The notes beneath the pieces are model-generated. The model did not search any database, was not told where the DNA came from, and saw only the letters and a program-made list of their open reading frames with translations. DNA of 64,000 bases from Limonium bicolor (Eukaryota; Streptophyta; Magnoliopsida; Caryophyllales; Plumbaginaceae): NCBI GenBank assembly GCA_023374045.1, contig CM041777.1, positions 110,387,588-110,451,587 on the forward strand. Direction: 5' to 3'. Of this stretch, positions 46,548 to 59,604 are shown in pieces; positions within the stretch are counted from its first letter, which is position 1, and every line of letters begins with the position of its first letter. A program made the position numbers and the translations under genes.

Positions 46548-49500
46548 TGAAATACCCCAAACCTTAATATGTTAGCTAAATATATATAATTATTATATTC
46601 TAAGACTTATTTTAGTCATTAAGAACATCGGGAAAAATTCCCGAAGGAAACAGATCCATAGTGGATTAAAAAGGCAAAACGAGCTTTAAGCACGTTTTTT
46701 CGAGAAAACCGGGAAATGAGTTTAAACGGGTTTAAATGACTATAAAAATTCATAGTATCATATGGCTAAATAAAATATTAGTCAAGGTCTAGGACCAAAA
46801 AAAATAAAACAAAAATCCGGAAACCGGACCCGGACTGTTAAAACTGACAGTTCGGGAACTAACGGGTGTTATCTGCTAATGACCAAATGCCACCTCATCT
46901 CTACTTTTACAAAAAAAAAAACAAACTTTCTCCCCCTCCTTTTGTGTCTCATGATTTTGCCCCCTCTCTCTTTAATTGCCTCTATATTAGTACTAAAGAC
47001 AAAATAATAAAAAACACACTACTTTATCTCTCTCACACACTACACTCTCTCTCTCCCTCATTTCTCTTGTGTCTCACGATTTCCTTCCCTCACCCAGCTC
47101 TCTTTCTTCTTCATTTGGCTCCAGCAATGGCGATTTATAATGCAAAGAAACCCCATCTTCTACTCCTTGTAACTTCTTCATCCTTGCTCCAAATCAAGAA
47201 ATTCTTTCACCAAAATACTCCTCTCATCTTGGAGATTATTTTGTACCTTTCAAAATCTCAAAACTCCATACTTCATCTCCATGGGTGTACCACATTTTGA
47301 AGAGGAAGCTTCACATTCTTGAAGCCCATCATCTCCTTGTTGTTCTAAGGTAAAGAAGAACTCAAAAATCTGTTCATTCTACCATCTTATATGGTGGCCG
47401 ATTTTTTATGTTGTTGAACACCATTGTTTCTCTTCATTTTTTAGCTTGTTCAATCTTTAGAAGTGTGGAGGCTAGCCCAAATTCCATTACCAAAAAACTT
47501 CATTTTTGAAGTAGAAGGTAATTACCCTCCTATGATGTTCAAAATTATTCTAGGGCTAATGGAATAAAATTCATGAACCCTAAATACTCATGTAATTATT
47601 TGGCATGGTCATTAGTGTAGCGAATTACCCGGTTGGAGTACCGATTGAGCAACAAGAAGTGAGAGGAAAGTTTTGAAAGAAAACCAAGGTAAATAACCTA
47701 CCTTAAACTAGTGTGTGATGTATGAGGGTGTTTTTATGTTGTACAAATATAAATGCTCAGTGAAGCAGGCAGGTGTTGCAAATAATATGAGGAAATTCAG
47801 TGTTTAATTTAATGTTGTTTAAGGGCCTAAGAGCCAAGTCTTGAGGTTTATGAATATTGAGGGCTATTGTGGTGTGTAATGGTAATTTTAGGTGTTTTGA
47901 TACCTTGGATGAATTGATGGTTGGAGTGTTTTAGTGGGTTAAAGATGAGGTGAGCATGTAAAATTTATGGGGAGATCTGTCAAAATTTGAGTAGGAATGT
48001 AATGGTCCAAATGCATTTCTAGGAGGGAGCAATCTAGTGAGCTACAAGTGTTTTGAGAGAGCATTTAAGGAATTGGAAATAAACTTGTAAATGAATTTGG
48101 AAGGGAAATATGAGGGTTATGTGTGCTAATGATGTTAGAACACCTTAGGAGACTTGTGGAGAAGTTGGAAAAGATTTGGCAATTTTTGGGCTAATAGTGG
48201 GGGCGTCCGACCCACAGTTGGGTCGGACGGTCTCTGTTTGGTCACCCGTGAAGCTTCTGGAATGGTCCGACCCAGATGGTTGGGTCGGACATGGGTCGGA
48301 CGGGAGAAAATAAAACGCCGGGAATGTTTCTGGAATGGTCCGACCGACGGTGGTCGGACATGGGTCGGACATGGTAGATGTTGCGACCCGAATGTTTCTG
48401 GATGGTCTGACCCGACGGCCTGGGTCGGACATGGTAGAGTCGCAGACCCGAATGTTTCTGGAATGGTCCGACCCCGACGGTGGGTCGGACATGGGTCGGA
48501 CATGATGGAAGTTTTGGGACCCGAAGGCTACTGGAAGGGTCCGACCCAGAGGTGGGTCGGACGGTGGGTCGGACGGACCCAAAACCTATCAAAAAAAAGA
48601 GAAAAGAAAATGACAAATGTAGTTAACCCTAGGGGGTACGATGAGGGGTAATCTAGGGTAAGTTAGTATTTAAAACACGTCATATAATCATGTAAAATGC
48701 GTAGTAAAGTTTGAAGTAAGTAAATAATTAACCGAACTTATCAATCATGTTTAGGAACACTACGTACGGTGGAACCCTAGAGCGGCAAGGACCAAGGTAT
48801 GGTTTTGCAGTCTGTTGCCTAGGTTTTACACCGGCTTGTGTGCTGTTGTTTTTCTGTGGTTTACAACCTTGTAAGAGTAATCATGAAACGAGTTTACAGT
48901 TCTTATTATTATGTGGACGTGTACGTGCCGATAACCGGTAACCTCGAAGGCGTGCAAACATTAAGTAACCCAGTTTAGAAATGTAAGAGAACGGTATCCG
49001 GTAACAACGTTCCAACCTAAGGAACGTTCTAACCCGGCTTATATGTGTTTGGTGTGATGCGTGTTTTGCTGATATTACTAGCCTTATTCCCTTGCATGTC
49101 TAACTGGACTTAACACTTACTTGTGTGAGACTATGTTAAGCTCCCATTGTGGGACTTCTAACGAGTGCTAAACGGGGGAGTGAGGAATCCGGTCGTTCCG
49201 GTCACGCGTGTATGTATGGGTGTCGACATCTGAATCAGATTCGACTCTCTCCTATGTTAGGGTAGTTTTCCTTTTATGGGGAATTCGACCTCCCATAGCT
49301 TAGCCAAAGCTACCTACCTGACTTCCACTCGGGTAGGGGGGGAAATTATGTGTTGATGTGTTCGGGTCACTACGCCCGTCTCATCTTTCAAGTTAAGTAT
49401 TCATCTAACTAACAAACAGTAATGTGATACGCGTTAAGCTTAACATGAGGGTGAAGACATCCTCTAGGCTTACAAGTTGACTAACCATGTTGGTTGTTAC

Positions 49501-50056
49501 CTAAAGTGAATTGTTCTCACTATGCATGTGTGTTATTGTTCTGCAATAATTTCTGTTATGTATATGCATGTTGTGTGATAAATCAACGCCATGTAATAAT
49601 GACAAATAGTTGCGTGTATCCCGGAGCCAGCGGGCTGCACGTTAACCATGCCAGCAAAAGGTTGCTGACCCCCTTTGGGGGCTATGTTTATTTGCAGGAT
49701 GAGGATCGAGGAAGCAGAATGGCTTTAGATCCTAGGTTGTTGATATTTTTGTTATTTTTGGATGTTGAACCCGAGTAGTGCTTGTACACGGAGGTCGTTT
49801 ACTTTGGTGGATGTAAAGATAGTTAGTGATTTTTGAACAGTTACACTCGGTATATTGTCATTCTTTTGGACAGTCATTTTTGGAAGGTTTGTAATTATGC
49901 TCGGAGTCGTGTGATCAGACCGATACATATTATGTAACAGCCTTGTTAGCCACGTGGGGGCTAACGGCGTGTAACACGCCTTTTGGTATATGTTTAGTAA
50001 TGTTTTCCGCTGCAATTGTTGATTAAGTGTTAAGGTTATGGATGGGGGGTGTTACA
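46548..50056 (+). repeat. Element A 3' LTR (3,509 bp)
   Basis: Collinear with the 5' LTR, with very many one- to few-base indels and comparatively few substitutions by eye. For example, the dyad array at 48200-48580 reads GTCCGACCGACGGTGGTCGG where the 5' copy reads GTCCGACCCAGACGGTGGGT. Confidence 0.94.
48200..48580. repeat. GTCCGACCCA/TGGGTCGGAC array in the A 3' LTR
   Basis: Counterpart of 38354-38735 with several words shortened by one to three bases. Confidence 0.88.
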
Positions 50057-50061
50057 ATGTT

Positions 50062-50211
50062 TGTGTTAAGTTTTTTCGAGTTCAGACCGTAGCTTTTGTA
50101 GATTGTAAGTTGTAATTGGTGAGGTTTGGTGTCGGGTGTTTGGAACCCGATGGTCTGTTAATCGTTTAGAGTTTTATTTCCGCTGTATTTATGGTTAATA
50201 GGGGCGTTACA
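50062..50211 (+). repeat. Element B 5' LTR, second segment
   Basis: Resumes TGTGTTAAGTTTTTTCGAG after A and one TSD copy, matching 58170-58319 of the 3' LTR. It ends GGGGCGTTACA at 50211. Confidence 0.92.
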
Positions 50212-52579
50212 GAAAGTGGTATCAGAGCGTAGTTACGCTCTGAACCCGAGAAAATAAGCCGAGTGAAATACTTGATTATAGGTGCACTTTAAAACTGGGG
50301 AAATGGGGGTAAATGGGGAGTGAGACTCCAGTAAGGCACGATTCCTACCCCTTTTTGGAATTGAGAACGATTATTTATACATTTTCTTTTGTGAATGTCT
50401 GTTGAGTGTGATGTGTTGTTTTATCCCGTTCCAACAATAACCTACAATATCTATATATATATAATATATATGTATAGATATATATATATGGTTGGAACAT
50501 CCTATATTAAGTACGATAAGATTTTGGTTGAGATAAACCAAATATTAAGCTATTTTTCAAAAGCATACTCATGGAGAATACATTGCTAAAAATACAATCC
50601 TTTAAAAGCTAGTACCAAATTCCTAGAATTTAAAGAATACTTTTGGTTGAAAACAGTATACAAATAGAACTTTACATAATTAAATTAGTATTGATATTAT
50701 GTGAAAATACTTCAACTCCTTTAAAGTTTGAAAATAAATCTCATGAACTACTTGGTATCAATTTATTACCTAAAGATAATGTTTAAGATAAATCTTAAGT
50801 CTAGAAAATTATTAAGCTAACAAGAACTAGTAGCGTATTAGAAAAGATCAACATCTGGACTTGTAAAACACATTAAAACTCTATGTTAACTTTAGAAAGA
50901 AAACACATAAACCTAACACCCTATGGGAAGTGCCTGGTGCGACGAACTCCTAGGCTAAAAGTAGTGGGGGTGCACACCCACTTCTGGAAGTTTAGGGCTA
51001 GACAAGCCTTGTCATCTAACCGTATATAATCTCTACGCAGGTGATGGATTGTGTTGAACTTGAGGGGAAGTGGTGGTAAGACGTTACCATCATGAAATCT
51101 TGAGCTAGGCATATTTCATTGCTAACCACAATGAACAAATCAAAATTGTATCTTAAGATCCGGTATTAAAACTCATAAATGTAAAGGGATTATTGAGTAA
51201 ATCTTTGGTGAAAAATACCTATATATGGAGGAAGGGGATTAAGTTTGGTGCTCCAAGATACAACATCCACCCCTGGTTGAATATTTAAAAAAAAATCATA
51301 AAAGAAGTTACTTAAAGATTGAGTGAATAGAAGAGTAATACTAAACTAAATATATTGATCCTTAAATACTTGAGTATTGAGCATCTTAAAAATTGAGAGT
51401 TACTTAAAGACTGGAAATTCTCATGTTTACTTGGAAGTTTAAACATTATACATGTATAAAATTTTAAAAGACACACTAAGAGTGATATTTACCAAAAAGC
51501 CACCATTATCTAAGGGAGTACTAAGATTTAATAATCAGGAGAATACTTACATAGAATAAACCTTAAGAAAAATAATTACCAAGAGTGAGTGAGTTTTCAT
51601 TAGACTAGCCCATTTGACTTAAAATTTTATACAGAGTCCTACCTTAAAAAATATATAATGTATAAATTTAAGATAAAGGAATCATATTTTGGAAGAACTT
51701 CCTAAAATTCTGCCTTGAGTGAAGCTATATATAAGTAATTTTTATAAAGTAAACACTGAATGAATCGTCTAAAATACGATAGTTAATAAAAAAACAATTG
51801 AACCTTGGAAAAGTCACATAAAATATTTTCTTATAGAGTTTTAACATATGGTTGACTAATAAACCTTTGAAGATAATTTTGGAAGATTATTGAGGATTAT
51901 TAAATGATCGGGAATAATGTTAACTACTCAAGTACGTTACCCCTGGTTTATAGCTGGTAATATAATTGATATGATAAATGATCATATATGGACATATAAT
52001 CGTATCAGTCATTAAATGAATGGATAATATCATAAGATAAAATTTTATAACCACCGAGGAAATACAAATACATAACAATCAAGAGATACAGATATATGTA
52101 ACGATCATAGATAAAATCAACGGTGTGCAGTAAATTCACAACAAAGCTGGTAATAAGGTGTTGAATTCTTTGATTGTGCCGTTAGTAGCGGTACGAGGGG
52201 TACCTTAGCTCTTTTAAGGGGATATGCTGGCATACTCCTCCTTCGTTATCTCATCCGGATTATGGCTCGTTGCATTGTTAGTAAAGGCAGAACAGTATTA
52301 GTAGAATGAGAGGTGTTTGTATGTGCTTGGTTTTTTACAATATGACACAGTATGTGTGTTGATTTTCATCATGCTATGTCTTTGGTATATCTTGGTTCGT
52401 TTTGAGTTTGAGTAATCTCGAGTGGAATGTTGTTATGGGAATGGATGGAAATAAAGGATTGGATTGGTATGGAATTTCATTGGAATTATCATTGTCTTAG
52501 CACACCCGAAGCGGTGTGAGTGCCTACTAGTTGATTTTCTTAAACTTCGAGGCGAAGTTTCTTTTAAGGGGGATTATAC
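50212..52579 (+). other. Element B internal region without gag-pol
   Basis: The PBS TGGTATCAGAGC is at 50217-50228 and the polypurine tract CTTTTAAGGGGG lies just before the 3' LTR at about 52561-52572. Between them is AT-rich DNA with many stops in all frames. An AT-rich palindrome flanked by CCAAC and GTTGG occupies about 50430-50497. No protease, RT, RNase H or integrase motif was found. The frame at 49752-50015 (-) and those at 50395 and 50921 are chance openings. Confidence 0.8.
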
Positions 52580-55500
52580 TGAAATACCCCTAAATTAATT
52601 TAAATTAATTTAGGGGATTTCTTTTATTAAACCTTTAATACTACTATTAAGTATTAAATTATTATATAGAATTATGAATGTTAAATTATTATATGAATTG
52701 TGAAATTTATTTAGGGGTTTTTCTCCTATTTAACCCTAATTATTATACATTATTACATAGTATTATGAATTTAATAATAAGATTTATAAGCCAATAAATC
52801 TTGGGAAAATTTCTAAACACTCCAAATATATTATAAAGATTTTAGGAAGTGTTGGAACAGTGTTTGAAACATAAAAGTCAATATAAAATTCTAGAAACCT
52901 TAAAGCTTATTAAGCCTTGCTAGAGTTGACTTTTTGAGAATGGTCAACCCAGGTCATGAAACCTATACCAATAAATAGGTTATGAAAAACCATGAAGATC
53001 GATAAAAGAACGTCAAAAACGGATCATCCTAGCCAAAGTTGCTCGAATTGAAGTTTTTGAATCAAAATTTTAAGAGATGCCACGTGTCACTCTGTAATGG
53101 GTCCGCCCACACTTAGCCGATTTCTTCCCTGATTTTCGGTAACCGATTTCCCTTACTTGGCACCTACTTTAGACGGCTATAACTTTTGCATCTCTCAATA
53201 TTTTCCAGCCTCTTCACCTTTTCTTTCTCCTTCAATTCCTCTTTCAAACCATTACTCATTCAAACCCTAAATCTTTCTGAGTCAATCGGAAAATCGAGCC
53301 AAAGTAGCCACCTTGCGAAAGCTGTTTCCAAAATTCCAGATTTTCCCTTCGTTTTCAGGTAACTTGCGTCAATCATAACTTCTTCGTTATCAACAAAATT
53401 CGATTCTTTAGCTCGTTGTAAAGATCTCTAATCCCTCTACAATTTTCGTGTTTATGCCCAAGTCTGATTCGTAACCAGTTGGGAGATATAGAGGTATAAA
53501 GTTTCGGTTTCAACAGCACATAATATACACCGAAACAGAGAGGTAAACTCGTGTTTTGTAACTTCAATATCTTTCTGTATGGTGCGAGTTAGGTTTAGTT
53601 CTTGCTACCAAACGTAGATCTACGTTTTCTTTCTTTCCAATGAGGCCCTTACTCATTATCTAACTCGTTTTGTACTGCTAGTTTTAGATCCTCAAGTTGG
53701 CACCACGAACTGGTTAAAGTTCGAGTTTTTTTTCCCAGTTTCCGATCGGAATTCACCCAATTCGCACAATCCGGTGAGTCTCCGATCAACTTTCCCTCGT
53801 TTGGTGCTGTTCGTAGTCGTTGTTTCCGATCTAACCCATGTGTTAATTTAGTCAATTTCGTATTAGATTAGGAGAATTTGTAAGAATTGCAACCGATTTG
53901 GTACTCTGTTTCGAAATAAACCCTAACATTCGAATCGAATTCGATCTGATGAACTCTGCATTATAATTGGGAAATTGACACCAATAGAACCGAAATTTGA
54001 TTACGTAATATATAGAAACAAGAATCACTCGATTTCGTTCTGTAGATGTGGACAAAAACGAGAATTAGTACGCGGTTGGGATTTCGAAATCGATGATGAA
54101 CTAGAGACTCAGGGACCTCCGATCGCAAAGTCTAAAGGAACGGACGGCCCATATTAGATCGTGGGGAATATAAGAGGATATTAGGTTTTATAAATCCAGT
54201 AAATAGTCCTAACTTGTTTGGGTTAATTTAAATATCTTCCGAAAGTATTTTGACTTGAAATTTAACCATAGATTCCTTATAATCTAATTCTTTATTTGCT
54301 TGATGTAAATTAATATGGTTTTGGAGTTTTTTTTTAAACATAAGTTATGATTTTTTACAATTTACGGTTTTCTGGAATTATTTGGCTAAATTAAAAAGAT
54401 ATTTTTATGAAATAAAATTTATAATATGCTAAAATGTTATAGTTACTTATATTAAATTTGGGAATTTTTGGGCAATAGTAAAAGGTTTTAAAAAATTGTG
54501 TTATGAGTTTTTCATAAGAATCGCCTATAATATAAAGTTTTTAATTTAACCAAAAATTAAAGTATGGTTTTTTAATTAACTTTTAAGCTGGGAAAAATAA
54601 GGGAAATTAAATAACCTTTATAACAGTAAGTTTATAAATGTTTTTGTATTAGCTTTAAGAGAAGTGAAATTATGTACATATATGTTATATATACTTACTT
54701 AGTAGAAACTTATATAAATTAAGGAATTTAATTATCCTACATTTTACTTACTATATTATGGGAGTTGATATTTTAATTAAACTAAGGATAAAATAGTAAC
54801 TTGGGTTAAATCAAGGAACTAAATTAATCTACATTTATATTAATTATATAATATGGTAGTTAATATACTCAACTGAAACTAAGGGAAATACTTTATTTTA
54901 TTAACCATATTTTGGATGTAGGGTGTGTGTAAAAGTTAATATAAATAATTAAATACAATAAAACTACATAAATAATGTTTTGTATAAATCTAGTATATAT
55001 AAATATATACAAGTAAACATAGTAAAATTAAATACCTTATAGGAAATATAATACGAAGGAATAATAAGTTAAACTAAACCTCTACATAATACAAATAGAA
55101 GAATATTATATGAGGTGGTATTAAATTATAGTAATGATTAGGCTTAAAGAGTACCTTTAAATTTCTAAGATTCATATAAACAGTGTTAAAATACATGTAT
55201 ATATTTAGTCAATGACCACAATGTAAATCTAAATTGGGTAAGAAATTATAAGTTAAAATTTAGGAGTATTTGTAATTAGATTACATAAAGTGTTACACCA
55301 ATAGATCTTATTATATAATTAATAATAAATGAATGAAATAATTTTACATTTAAATGTTCTTATTATATAACAATAATAAAATAAATGAGTTACTTTTACA
55401 TCCAAATGTGAAGAGGATTATAGTGACTAGAGAATCATTTCTTGACATTATAGTATTGAGTAATAACTTAATATTTTAAGATGAAATCATTAAAAGGATT

Positions 55501-58319
55501 AGATATAAAACTGTATTAAAATGTGATTAGGAATTTAATCTAAATAATGATCCTTAAGTTTCTTGGAATTAGATAAGACATATAAAATACATTTATAACA
55601 TTAATTACCAATTTCAGAATGAGAGTTTATAAATAGGTGATGTCTTTAATGGTTAGGACTTATAAAAGGTTTGTAAATAGTAATTAGAGAAATTAGAACT
55701 TTGAGCCTTTAGTTAGATGAAGCTAAGTTAAATAGGATATTATACTGATTTACCTTTTGACACTGGGAATATTAATATGTCACTTGGATATACGATATGA
55801 GGATTTTTCAGAATAAACGATCCTATTAATAATTTCCAATTCACTTATGAATTGAGGATTTAATTCTTAGGTAAATTTTACCTTACGTCGGATATAATGT
55901 TTATCTAAAATACAATAAAGGAAATTAATTCATAAGTTATTCCTTTGAAACCTTAAGTTTTGTAATAATCCAAAATGTAATTAAGACATAAGTTATTTAA
56001 AATTAGGTACCAAAGGATTATACATAGTCTATGGAGGGAAATGTGTGAAAAATAAAAACATTTAGGAAATTAATGTAAGTAAGGATACATAAAGGTGATA
56101 CTAAACACCTTTTTGCATAGGTAATAATAAAACATATAATATACCTTGTGGATACTAGATGTGTAAGAGTTATTAAATTTAATAAAATTTCCTAAGAGAA
56201 TGTTTTGGGATAAATCCTATATGTATATAAGTATATTAGAAATATTAAGAGATCATGTTAACATTTCTTGTGGGAAACTTAATTAGAAGAATATATATAT
56301 ATAACTATATACTGGTGCTAAAGCTTCAGGTCTTTAATCAATGTTGTAGTGATTAGCCAATGATAACTTACAAGTTTATTTAATAGTCCCATGGCTAGGA
56401 GTAAGTAAGTAAAATAAAATTAGACAATCTGTTAGACAAGAAATTCAATGGCGTAGTTGGTCAAGATAAACCTGGAACTGAGTCGGGGTTGCATGTTGTT
56501 CGAAACCCTGCATAATTTTTTAGGGAATTTCGTTTAAATAGCAAAACCGCAACCCGGTCTTGGACTAACTACTACTAGCCCAGGGTCTGTGAACTTCAAA
56601 AGCCATTTAAACAGTCCAAGAGAGTTTGGGGGGCCGCTCTCAGGTTAAAACTTCAAATCATTCCGGATTAAATGAAATGGGCCTAACAAAAGAGTTAATT
56701 CTTTAATACCTGAACCTTGGCCCAGATATGTGAGGAAATTGTAAACTTTAAACTATATCCATTAAGAGTAAAAGGTGTTTAGCTCTGTGAGCTACTTAAC
56801 TGATCGATACTTGGAACACATTAATTATAGGTGATTAGTGGAAGTTTGCACTTTCTGTTTGGCTACTGCTCTACACTTACCAGGTACGATTTCTCGTACT
56901 CAGCTTGTTGTGTTTTGGACCTTATGGAATGTTTTGTACGATTTCTCGTACTCGATACTTTTGTTGATGGACTTTATGGAATGTTTTGGAACACCAACTG
57001 ATCTTGAATGGATTTCAAAAGGAAAGTGTTTGGGTGACTAACTGAGCTTGCTGTGACTAACTGAGCCTGTATGTGAAACTTCCTTGGTTATTGGTTCCTC
57101 CTATCTAGTTGTTTCACTAGATATTAACTGCCTAGGGTTTACGCTTCTGCACTCTGTAGGACTGAGTGTTTTGGTATTGCTCTGGTGCAGTTAATGATCT
57201 AGTGGGGTAACTGGGAATATAGGAAAGTATCTGGTATTGGTAATTCTTCTTTGGACTATGGGTATTGTTTCATCCATGAGTCGAGTTTGATCAGCCTAAT
57301 TGGGAATGGATTCTTTCTATTGGGTATTAATTGTTGAGGGTTTACGCCTCTGCACTCTGTAGGACTGAGTGTTTTGGTATTGCTCTTGTGCAGTTAATAA
57401 TCAATGGAATGTGGGAAATGTAAATCTTGGTACTGAGTATGGATTATTTATATTAAGTGGTGCACACACTTTTCACCGATGACCGAGAACGGGTCGGTGG
57501 CAACGGATGTCTGCTATACCTCGTCCATCTGGACAACTGACAGCGGAGGTCTGTTTACCTCGTCCTTGTGACAACTGACAGCGGAGGTCTGTTTACCTCG
57601 TCCTTGTGACAACTGACTGGCGGTGGGGGCCATCTCTCCCAATTGGTTTATTCCACTCTTGAGCATATTTTGTATGGGAATCATCTTCTGAAATGGTGGA
57701 GACATAAACTGTCTACCACGGGTTATGGATATTAATGTCACTCCTGGTCCTTTGTGACTACTTAAGTCTTTCTCTTCTTAACCAGAATTGGTTCTAACAT
57801 CAAAATGGATGCTTACTAACTATGTGGTGTGACTACTTAAGTGGATGATTTGGTTTGGAAGTTCTCTATCTCTATCTTTGTCTTGTTTTCTCTTCTCTTT
57901 AACTTGATTGTTTTGAAGTGCTTTATCTCTGTTTTACTTTTAAGAGTTTGTTTTCATGTTACTGTTTATTTTGAAGAGTTATGTTTATAAGTTTCTTTTT
58001 GGAGAATTGTACCAGTTCCATTCCAGGGAACTGACCCGCCCCTCTCGGGGTGGGCTGCTTGGTTTCATCTTGCAGGTACGAATTGATTTACAGGTGGCCT
58101 CGAAGAGAATGAGCGTTTGGGATGGGACTAGGTTTTGTGGAGAGTTAATGTGTTTAATTTCTATTATGTTTGTGTTAAGTTTTTCTCGAGTTCAGACCGT
58201 AGCTTTTGTAGATTGTAAGTTGTAATTGGTGAGTTTGGTGCCGGGTGTTTGGAACCCGATGGTCTGTAATCGCCTTAGAGTTTTATTTCCGCTGTATTTA
58301 TGGTTAATAGGGCGTTACA
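52580..58319 (+). repeat. Element B 3' LTR (5,740 bp)
   Basis: TGAAATACCCC to GGCGTTACA, collinear with the split 5' LTR. It includes the tRNA-like segment (56449-56510) and the 37-bp tandem repeat (57500-57620). Differences from the 5' LTR are mostly short indels. Confidence 0.93.
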
Positions 58320-58324
58320 ACTCA

Positions 58325-58701
58325 TTTGACGGTCTGGGGCTCCAGGACGTAATTGGAAAACTGTAACTCGTCAAAGAAAGAACAAAGAGCACACTCTTTC
58401 TGCTCAAGCATACAGAGATGCACTCTTTGAAGGGGGGTATTAGGATATCTAGGATATACTTTGTATTAGAATGTATCCTTAGGTAAAGCCTTGTACTTTT
58501 CTAGAGTGTATATAGGTATGTTACCATCTGTATTTCTTTCTTTTATTTTTTCTGCCCATTACAGCTACTAGTAGTTTGGGCTGTATAAATTCTCTTATCT
58601 TCCTTACAGAGAAAGTAACAACAGAGAGACAATAGTCTTGTAAGACCGTCTCGGTCATTACATTTTCAAGAAATAGAAAGCATAGTTTTGTCAATCTGAC
58701 A
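58325..58701 (+). repeat. Copia 3' remnant, polypurine tract and 3' LTR
   Basis: 58325-58437 continues the Copia sequence after element B (DGLGLQDVIGKL, then a UTR) and ends in the purine run GAAGGGGGG. The 264-bp 3' LTR is 58438-58701, followed by TSD AAAAT. Confidence 0.93.
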
Positions 58702-58706
58702 AAAAT

Positions 58707-59589
58707 AAGTAACACAACATGTATCTTAATTTTAGGAGGACTATTTTGCACTGTAGGAAGATGGGTCATTTTCAATGTCTGGCGTCACTAACTGCAGCAA
58801 AAGACCGCCAAAAAATAGCACTGTGTTAGATTAAAGCAATTCGTCATCGCCTTGAAAAAATTGAGGAAAGTGGCCTTGCTCTGATGTTAAAAGCGATATG
58901 CATGCTTTATATATATAAGAATTTGAATTGTGTTATGTACGTACTGGTGGTGGCTGTTTTAGAAGTTTTATTCCAAGGGGTAAAAATTTTTTTGACACTT
59001 TTAACTCTTTAAAATATTATGTTATTTTAAAAATATTTGATAAATTTTTAAAACTTTCAGGAACCAGTGTCTTCTGGCCCTATGGATCCACCACTGCGTA
59101 TAACTCCATATAGCTATTGTTATGTGAAAATTCAGATGTAGTGTATGCTCTCTGTATGTAATTGTATCTATGTTTTGAAATAATCTATGTTTTCAAAAAC
59201 CACGATAAAAAAAATCTCTGTTTTTTTAAAAAAATTACACATCCTCGGCAAAGAGCATACTATTTGTTCCGATTTCAAATTAATAAAATCGTACTGCTAT
59301 ATACATATAGTAATTTTCTTTCATAACAGAAATAAAACTTTCTTTGCTGGTGCTGCTTCCTATTTCTATCAATAGAGAAGTAGTTATGGGGTAAGTTAAG
59401 TTGTCGCTCAATTTGTCTCAGACAAACATTGGGCACACACTTTTTGATGATGATGGATGCCTGGATGATATGCGCGAAGTGGAGGAATGTGGATATATAT
59501 GAGCATCATATGCGTGAAGACCGCTATGAAACCAATTTTAAAACGCGGCGGATACTTGGCATTAGGCTCAAATACGTTGAATGTGGCTC
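58707..59589. other. Flanking sequence with no supported gene
   Basis: AT-rich DNA after the Copia element. The frame at 59449-59640 contains CGSITHVKKQC, a weak CCHC-like string, but has no other support and is interrupted by the retroposon at 59605. Confidence 0.45.
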
Positions 59590-59604
59590 AATTACACATG
59601 TCAA

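Larger units (their letters stand above)
36668..50056 (+). mobile_element. Element A: Tekay-clade chromovirus (Gypsy), inserted in B's 5' LTR
   Basis: It begins TGAAATACCCC and ends GGGGTGTTACA, with TSD ATGTT (36663-36667 and 50057-50061). LTRs are 36668-40214 and 46548-50056. The tRNA-Met PBS is at 40220, gag starts at 40375, and pol (protease, RT, RNase H, integrase) is followed by a C-terminal chromodomain and the polypurine tract TTTTTAAGGGGGG at about 46530-46542. The domain order and the chromodomain wording (RLVKVLWSNQEVEEATW) fit the Tekay/Del clade. The coding region is broken by many one- to two-base indels. Confidence 0.94.
31098..58319 (+). mobile_element. Element B: non-autonomous Gypsy LTR retrotransposon (LARD-like)
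   Basis: It starts TGAAATACCCCTAAATT, ends GGCGTTACA, and is flanked by TSD ACTCA (31093-31097 and 58320-58324). The 5' LTR is 31098-36667 plus 50062-50211 (split by element A) and the 3' LTR is 52580-58319; both are about 5.7 kb. A tRNA-Met PBS lies at 50217 and a polypurine tract at about 52565-52573. The internal region (50212-52579) is only about 2.4 kb and shows no gag, RT or integrase motif. That matches large retrotransposon derivatives, which depend on proteins from related elements. Net length without A is about 13.8 kb. Confidence 0.9.
22191..58701 (+). mobile_element. Copia LTR retrotransposon stretched by three nested insertions
   Basis: The ends are 264-bp LTRs (22191-22454 and 58438-58701) that start TATTAGGATATC rather than the usual TG and end CTGACA. 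They are flanked by TSD AAAAT (22186-22190 and 58702-58706). The domain order gag, protease, integrase, RT, RNase H identifies Copia (Pseudoviridae-type). Removing the solo LTR (23790-27898) and element B (31098-58319) with one TSD copy each leaves about 5,170 bp, a normal Copia length. The LTRs differ at only three positions, all substitutions. Confidence 0.93.
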
